NCBI GenBank assembly: GCA_003229935.1
Contig: QIGD01000102.1
Span: forward strand, 1-9,590
Direction of reading: 5' to 3'
From: Methanobacteriota archaeon
GTDB taxonomy: Archaea > Hydrothermarchaeota > Hydrothermarchaeia > Hydrothermarchaeales > BMS3B
DNA length: 9,590 bases
Under the pieces are notes generated by a model that worked only from the letters and a program-made list of their open reading frames with translations, searched no databases and had not been told where the DNA came from. Shown here one piece after another: positions 5,917 to 9,590 of this stretch; the first letter of the stretch is position 1, and each line of letters starts with the position of its first letter. Made by a program: the position numbers and the translations under genes.

Positions 5917-6072
5917 ATGGCTATCGAATTTATGTGGTTTGCGAGGGTAGAAGTAAGGCTTGTGGGAAGAGTGAAATTGAATGTCTGTGAATTTTCAGGA
6001 GAAAAGCATGCAGTAGAGGATTCCTTGTATTTATTCAACAAAATCAGAACGAGATTACAGGCAAAAAGTTAA
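5917..6072 (+). CDS. Small basic ORF, possible gene fragment
   Basis: A 51-codon frame starts at ATG 5917 and stops at TAA 6070-6072. It fills most of the gap between the transposase relic and the pilin operon, on the opposite strand to the operon. The product is basic and mixed in character (WFARVEVRLVGRVKLNV, then CEFSGEKHAVEDSLYLF and a basic C-terminal helix), with no signal peptide or membrane span. GATATAAAAC at 5901-5910 looks like a TATA box but is too close to the ATG for a standard start. It is not recognised. It may be part of the transposon, a fragment of a displaced gene, or chance. Confidence 0.25.
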   Translation: MAIEFMWFARVEVRLVGRVKLNVCEFSGEKHAVEDSLYLFNKIRTRLQAKS

Positions 6073-6113
6073 ATCTCACTGGAATTTTAGATAGTGCCAT
6101 ATTAAATAGTTTT

Positions 6114-6530
6114 TCACATGTATATAATATATCCGGAGCTGTTTACAGCAATAAAGTGTGAGTTACTCCTGCTGTCTATAAATCCAGATGAAGTCACACT
6201 ATAGGGAAGTGAGGCGCTGGCATAAGATAGTCCATTGGAGGAAACTGCATTAATACGGCTTCCGTCTATTTTCACTTCGTAATTCTCTGTACCGACTTTT
6301 TTAGGAAGGTAGAAGGTTATATTCACAGGAGGTTCACCAGAATAATTAATTTCTCTCGAGGTTTCATCGGCAATGATTACAAGTCCAGCTACCTTTGCTG
6401 CTATACTGTTAAGTGTTTCTGAGTTGGAGGCTTCAGAGTATTTCTCACTAATCTGGCTGAAGTAGTATATTGTTGATGTTACAATAAAGAAGCCAAAAAG
6501 TGCTAGCAGTACAAAAGTTGTCACCTTCAT
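6114..6530 (-). CDS. Membrane-anchored secreted protein of the pilus operon (pilin-like)
   Basis: This 138-residue protein has one N-terminal hydrophobic helix (about 5-25), then a short helical stretch and a beta-rich outer domain from about residue 48. That domain includes VNITFYLPKKVGTENYEVKI and several N-glycosylation sequons (NYS, NIT, NSS). There is no clear K/R-G/A prepilin cleavage site, so it may stay anchored rather than be processed. The ATG at 6530 lies one base after the stop of the preceding gene and follows AGGTGGGGT, a usable Shine-Dalgarno. It is the last gene of the seven-gene operon. The LPKKVG...Y.V.I pattern resembles small proteins encoded with archaeal pilins. A minor pilin or FlaF/FlaG-like accessory role is inferred. 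Transposon debris starts about 250 bases downstream. Confidence 0.7.
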   Translation of the reverse strand: MKVTTFVLLALFGFFIVTSTIYYFSQISEKYSEASNSETLNSIAAKVAGLVIIADETSREINYSGEPPVNITFYLPKKVGTENYEVKIDGSRINAVSSNGLSYASASLPYSVTSSGFIDSRSNSHFIAVNSSGYIIYM

Positions 6531-6531
6531 G

Positions 6532-7047
6532 CTAGAACCCCACCTGCACTTTTATTTTATCTGTTGTGGTATTATAACCTATATTATTAATTTTTATGGT
6601 ATAATAACCCTTGGGAGCAGATGAGTTTCCCACAATATTAATCATTGTGCCAGAGTAATTTACAATTATCTTTGTGGTGTATTTTCCTCTTGGTGATATC
6701 TCGCCCTGAAGCTCAAGCCCCTGTTGTTCTACTGATGAACCAGCCTGAACTATCTCTGCATCACTTTCCATAATGTAAACAATATAATCATTGCTGGCAT
6801 TCACTTTAAGCCTGCCTTCAGGGATATGTATTTTTATAAAATTTCTGCTTCCTTTACCTTCATGAGATACCATATCTATAGAAGCCTTGAGAACCTTCAT
6901 ATCTCCCTTAACTCCTTCAAAAGTTGCCACGTCCTTATATTTACTGAGATATGATAATCCCCAGATGTATGTAGAGAGCGTCATAACTATGAGTATGCTG
7001 AAGATTAGAAGAGAGGATATTACAACATTAAGTGCTCTAGAATTCAT
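6532..7047 (-). CDS. Pilin-like protein with class III signal peptide
   Basis: This 171-residue protein begins MNSRALNVVISSLLIFSILI. Arg4-Ala5 followed by Leu is a plausible prepilin peptidase site, and a hydrophobic helix runs to about residue 30. The mature region (MVSHEGKGSRNFIKIHIPEG, then KVNASNDYIVYIME) follows the layout of archaeal pilin/archaellin-related proteins in which a conserved GSR-IPEG segment precedes the beta domain. Sequons (NAS, NYS, NSS, NTT) suggest N-glycosylation outside the cell. A GTG at 7050 also fits, but the ATG at 7047 is preferred; it overlaps the TGA of the peptidase gene by one base, with GGGTGAT just upstream. Tight coupling to the peptidase supports a shared role in pilus biogenesis. 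Confidence 0.75.
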   Translation of the reverse strand: MNSRALNVVISSLLIFSILIVMTLSTYIWGLSYLSKYKDVATFEGVKGDMKVLKASIDMVSHEGKGSRNFIKIHIPEGRLKVNASNDYIVYIMESDAEIVQAGSSVEQQGLELQGEISPRGKYTTKIIVNYSGTMINIVGNSSAPKGYYTIKINNIGYNTTTDKIKVQVGF

Positions 7048-7748
7048 CACATCACCCTGAGAACTATCCAGGTAACAATATCACCATAAACTAGAGAAAG
7101 TATAAAACCAAGAGTTATTGGAATTATAAAGGGAAGGGCAGGGGTGACCCAGACTTCTTTTGTGCTTTTACCTGTGGTGCCCAGTTCCATAAGGTTGGCA
7201 TTCTGGAATATATTAATCTTATCATCTCTTGCAATAACAGCCTCGAACTCCTTAACATCCTTCTCCTCTCTCTTATAACCGATAAATAAGAGTACAACCT
7301 CCTTCAAACTTTTAACACCTTTTATATTCGGGATATTCTTTATGAAGAATATCAGCGGAAGGAAGGCAGAGAGAAATACAGAATTTGCAAAAACGCTCAA
7401 GAAGAATAGAGGGAATAGAGAAAAAGTTGCGAATGGAAAGAGAGGAAACATTGCTGCTATACCCATAAAAATCTTACCATCTCCTCCTCCCATAGCACCT
7501 GTATGATATAAAACATATGCAACTAGCAAGCCTGATATAGAGGAAATAATGAGGAATTTCAATATTTCATATGAACCAGAAATGAAAAATTCATAAATAT
7601 TAAAAATAAAGCCCATGGCTACAAGGCTCAGCCAGCTTTTGTTGTCTATCTCTCTGTATTTATAATCCAGAATTGAAGCGTATAAAAGAACAAGTAATGT
7701 TACAAAAATCTTCAGATATTCAATCTCATGTATATTTACAGGAGGCAA
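7047..7748 (-). CDS. Prepilin peptidase, A24 family (FlaK/PibD/EppA-like)
   Basis: This 233-residue membrane aspartic peptidase should cut class III signal peptides at the inner face of the membrane. Both catalytic aspartates are visible: Asp28 in ASILDYKYREID at the end of the first helix, and Asp90 in the GxGD signature AMGGGDGKI after the third helix. About six hydrophobic segments are present. The C-terminus VWVTPALPFIIPITLGF, followed by a final helix, is typical of archaeal members. The gap between helices 4-5 and the C-terminus holds a soluble insert (about 145-200). The start is TTG at 7748: an in-frame TAG precedes it directly, and GAGGTGA lies 5 bases upstream. It is embedded among pilin genes, so these are its likely substrates, together with the pair at 1183-2429. 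Confidence 0.9.
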   Translation of the reverse strand: MPPVNIHEIEYLKIFVTLLVLLYASILDYKYREIDNKSWLSLVAMGFIFNIYEFFISGSYEILKFLIISSISGLLVAYVLYHTGAMGGGDGKIFMGIAAMFPLFPFATFSLFPLFFLSVFANSVFLSAFLPLIFFIKNIPNIKGVKSLKEVVLLFIGYKREEKDVKEFEAVIARDDKINIFQNANLMELGTTGKSTKEVWVTPALPFIIPITLGFILSLVYGDIVTWIVLRVM

Positions 7749-8258
7749 CTAATTCACCTCGGTCAGATTGGATGTAATAGGTAGAGGAGATGTGGTAACA
7801 CTTAAACCTGTGCTGGTCCCACTACCAAGTATATTGTCAATCTGAACACCAACCTGCTGTATAGGTGCCTTTGTTATAATAAGTTTGTCATCAGCATATT
7901 TTGCTATTGCATAGAGAGTTTCACCAGCAGTTAGCGAGATATAGTTTGTTATTGTTTTTCCTGGCTCAAACTTGGAGTATGTTGCCTTTAAAGTGCCATC
8001 CTCGTAAACATTTATGGTGTATAAAGTTACAGTGCCTGTATTCTTTAATGTATAGCCCACTGTAGTGGCGGATTCAATTCTCAGACCTGCAAAGAGCCTT
8101 GATACATCCCCATTAGCCTTCCCTTCAACTCCTGTGGAGATCCCACTCCACAAACTTTCATACCATATCCATGAGGCAGAGACAGCCGAAATAGCTATCA
8201 CAACCAGCAAGAGAGTGGCTATTACAGGTGAGATACCTTTATTATTACTGTAATTCAT
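7749..8258 (-). CDS. Archaeal type IV pilin (pilin 4)
   Basis: This 169-residue pilin has a textbook archaeal N-terminus, NNKGISPVIATLLLVVIAIS: cleavage is expected after Gly8, leaving ISPVI at the mature end and a hydrophobic helix for packing in the fibre core. The outer domain carries the motif YTLKNTGTVTLYTINVYEDG shared by all four tandem pilins, and it has a longer Thr/Ser-rich tail than the other three. An in-frame TTG at 8279 exists, but the ATG at 8258 is preferred because GTGAT lies just upstream and the signal peptide then has normal length. It overlaps the previous gene by 14 bases, and its TAG abuts the peptidase TTG. It is probably a structural subunit. Confidence 0.85.
   Translation of the reverse strand: MNYSNNKGISPVIATLLLVVIAISAVSASWIWYESLWSGISTGVEGKANGDVSRLFAGLRIESATTVGYTLKNTGTVTLYTINVYEDGTLKATYSKFEPGKTITNYISLTAGETLYAIAKYADDKLIITKAPIQQVGVQIDNILGSGTSTGLSVTTSPLPITSNLTEVN
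7754..7760 (-). promoter_or_regulatory. Ribosome-binding site that fixes the TTG start of the peptidase
   Basis: The minus strand reads GAGGTGA, complementary to the 3' end of archaeal 16S rRNA, five bases before TTG 7748. It lies inside the last codons of pilin 4. No ATG exists near the N-terminus, so this site decides the start. Confidence 0.7.
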
Positions 8259-8670
8259 ATCTATCACTTGCCCTTTCAATAGTTGTTATATATATAACAT
8301 CACCAGAATTTAAGCTGCCATTGTATGTGAAAACCCACAGGCTGCTCACATTCAAAATATTTTTTTCACCCACTTTTTTTGTATAATTTATATATACTTT
8401 AATATTGTTAAGAGTTATTTCACCTGTATTCTGGATATAGATTTTTGCAGGTGAAGATGTGTTAACATTTATTACCTTCACTCCGGCTTTTAGACCTGTA
8501 ATATCCTGCTTTACAGTGGCTCCCGTTGAAGCTTCATTTATATTACTGACTGAAGAGGTGAAGTGGTATAGACTTATTGCCAAGGAGATTGCAAGAAGTA
8601 CCAGCAACAGTGTGGCAATCACCTGAGATATACTTTTATTGTTATTGGACGTTAAATCTCTTTTTTGCAT
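8245..8670 (-). CDS. Archaeal type IV pilin with atypical processing site (pilin 3)
   Basis: This 141-residue pilin paralogue begins with a 13-residue polar leader, then NKSISQVIATLLLVLLAISL. The residue before the expected cleavage point is Ser13, not Gly or Ala, and the mature end is ISQVI instead of ISPVI. The outer domain has the shared motif IYIQNTGEITLNNIKVYINY and many sequons (NTS, NYT, NVS, NGS). The ATG at 8670 is preceded by GAGGGAG at a good distance and overlaps the previous gene by 19 bases, so translation is coupled. It is probably a fibre subunit, but the altered site could slow or prevent processing. Confidence 0.8.
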   Translation of the reverse strand: MQKRDLTSNNNKSISQVIATLLLVLLAISLAISLYHFTSSVSNINEASTGATVKQDITGLKAGVKVINVNTSSPAKIYIQNTGEITLNNIKVYINYTKKVGEKNILNVSSLWVFTYNGSLNSGDVIYITTIERASDRYELQ

Positions 8671-9056
8671 TTGTAACTTGCTCCCTCTTCTGTTGTAACC
8701 TTAAGCTCATACTCTCCGGGAGAGGTAATAAGAGAGGTATGAATTTCACCTGCTGTATTTGCATCAAGAGAATTTAGTGTGTTTTTCTCCAGCACTTTAT
8801 TTACATAGAGTGTAATATTTGTAAGCCTGATGTTCCCGTTGTTCTGAACCACAACATATATATTCCCTGACCTGTTTACAAGGTCGAGGATTTTAATACT
8901 TGCCTGTAACTCTCTCGCAATAGATATACCACTTCCACCTCCTTCCTGTTTAGCCACTGAATTGAATGAAGAGGTGAACGCATAGAAGGAAACTGCTGCA
9001 GCTATAGTTATTACAACTATGAGCAGAATGCTTATTATAGGGCTTACAGCTCTCAT
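8652..9056 (-). CDS. Archaeal type IV pilin (pilin 2)
   Basis: This 134-residue pilin has an extremely short leader: MRA, then VSPIISILLIVVITIAAAVS. Cleavage is expected after Ala3. The outer domain has the shared motif IYVVVQNNGNIRLTNITLYV. The frame extends to a TTG at 9071, but the ATG at 9056 is chosen because GGAGG ends five bases upstream and the N-terminus then matches the family. There is one base between the stop of pilin 1 and this ATG. Translation is clearly coupled within the operon. A Cys near the C-terminus (YKCKKEI) is the only cysteine and is unusual for these pilins. Confidence 0.85.
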   Translation of the reverse strand: MRAVSPIISILLIVVITIAAAVSFYAFTSSFNSVAKQEGGGSGISIARELQASIKILDLVNRSGNIYVVVQNNGNIRLTNITLYVNKVLEKNTLNSLDANTAGEIHTSLITSPGEYELKVTTEEGASYKCKKEI

Positions 9057-9057
9057 C

Positions 9058-9501
9058 TTATCCTCCTGCAATAATACTTGTTATATCCTCGGCTCCTTGG
9101 GAAGCAATAACTTTAATAGTATAGGTTTTTCCCTCGACAGATATCTTTGATGTGTTGATTTCACCTAGTTCTCCTTTTTTGAGTGTTATATCTGCAGTCT
9201 TGTATAACTCCCCATTCCCATATACTGTGAAGTTGCTAAGTTCAATATTGCCAAGATTTCGTATATATATTGTAGAATTACCGAGGGTATTTACGTATAC
9301 ATCCTCAATTTTTAGCACTCCAGAAAGCCCCAGCATAAGCTGACCAGAAAGTTCCCCTCCATTTTTCTGTCCTGCATTCTGAATACTAGAAAACCATGAA
9401 TAGAAAACTGTAGCAGCGCTAATGGCAATAATCACAAGAATTAAGACAGATATCACAGGAGATATTGCTTTGTTATAGTCTGATAGGAAGCTTTCTTTCA
9501 T
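9058..9501 (-). CDS. Archaeal type IV pilin (pilin 1), first gene of the operon
   Basis: This 147-residue pilin has the leader MKESFLSDYNKA, then ISPVISVLILVIIAISAATV. Cleavage is expected after Ala12, giving the classic ISPVI mature end and a long hydrophobic core helix (about 15-33). The outer domain contains the shared motif IYIRNLGNIELSNFTVYGNG and sequons (NST, NFT, NTS). No Shine-Dalgarno precedes ATG 9501, and a TATA-like element sits about 28 bases upstream. Its mRNA is therefore probably leaderless, while the downstream genes use Shine-Dalgarno sequences. As the promoter-proximal gene it may encode the major subunit (inference). Confidence 0.85.
   Translation of the reverse strand: MKESFLSDYNKAISPVISVLILVIIAISAATVFYSWFSSIQNAGQKNGGELSGQLMLGLSGVLKIEDVYVNTLGNSTIYIRNLGNIELSNFTVYGNGELYKTADITLKKGELGEINTSKISVEGKTYTIKVIASQGAEDITSIIAGG
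9060..9066 (-). promoter_or_regulatory. Ribosome-binding site that fixes the ATG start of pilin 2
   Basis: GGAGGAT on the minus strand, inside the last codons of pilin 1, puts GGAGG five bases before ATG 9056. This rules against the longer TTG start at 9071. Confidence 0.7.
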
Positions 9502-9522
9502 AACTATGTATATATATAAAAT

Positions 9523-9544
9523 GTTATTTAAAGTTTATTTAAAG
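9523..9544 (-). promoter_or_regulatory. Promoter region of the pilin operon with two TATA-like repeats
   Basis: Two direct repeats TTATTTAAAG (plus strand 9524-9533 and 9535-9544; minus strand CTTTAAATAA) are 11 bp apart. The proximal copy is centred about 28 bases before ATG 9501, right for an archaeal TATA box with a near-leaderless transcript. The distal copy could be a second TATA or a factor-binding site on the same helix face. The TATATATATAAA at 9509-9520 is too close to the ATG for that role. Nothing further is recognised from 9545 to the window end. Confidence 0.5.
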
Positions 9545-9590
9545 CTTGAAATTTTTAGTCTCTTTATGTCTCTCAAGAAAGGCTTTAATC

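Noticed and set aside
5859..6041. 60-codon minus-strand frame after the transposase relic
   Set aside because: It overlaps the relic and the small plus-strand frame, has a Ser-rich product without motifs and no convincing start signal.
9509..9520. TATATATATAAA as the pilin operon TATA box
   Set aside because: It ends only 8 bases before the ATG, so transcription would start inside the coding region; the CTTTAAATAA element further upstream has better spacing.
1..9590. CRISPR array, tRNA or rRNA genes
   Set aside because: No regularly spaced repeats and no tRNA- or rRNA-like sequences were seen on either strand.

Overview
The window is an AT-rich piece of an archaeal genome, probably from a euryarchaeote. 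The evidence is the gene content: archaeal type IV pilins with class III (prepilin) signal peptides, a FlaK/PibD-type prepilin peptidase and an archaeal GspE/TadA-like secretion ATPase. Promoters look like TATA boxes lying close to the start codons, and genes inside the operon carry Shine-Dalgarno sequences such as GGAGG and GAGGTGA, sometimes with TTG starts. I cannot name a genus from sequence alone.

Layout. Positions 1-110 hold the end of an IS200/IS605-type element, with a perfect hairpin. From 157 to 1063 (minus strand) lie a small coiled-coil protein and an ArsR-like winged-helix regulator. Divergent from the regulator, on the plus strand, are two overlapping pilin-like genes (1183-2429); the second carries a large extracellular beta-rich domain. 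Positions 2462-2784 are a 323-bp transposon relic with 14-bp perfect terminal inverted repeats. The pilus ATPase gene (2808-4391, minus) follows. Directly upstream of it, 4401-4822 contain two successive IS200/IS605-like ends in the same orientation, and 4977-5867 hold a broken transposase with a zinc-ribbon N-terminus. From 6114 to 9501 (minus) is a tight seven-gene operon: four tandem pilins, a prepilin peptidase and two more pilin-like or membrane-anchored secreted proteins. Its promoter region is at 9523-9544.

How it works together. The peptidase would process the prepilins, the ATPase would power assembly or secretion, and the pilins and pilin-like proteins would form the fibre or its tip. 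The membrane platform protein (TadC/PilC/FlaJ) is not in the window. The ATPase is an island between insertion-sequence relics, so the locus has been rearranged, and whether it still makes a pilus is open. The regulator shares a 119-bp intergenic region, containing a perfect palindrome, with the pilin-like pair and is the obvious candidate to control it.
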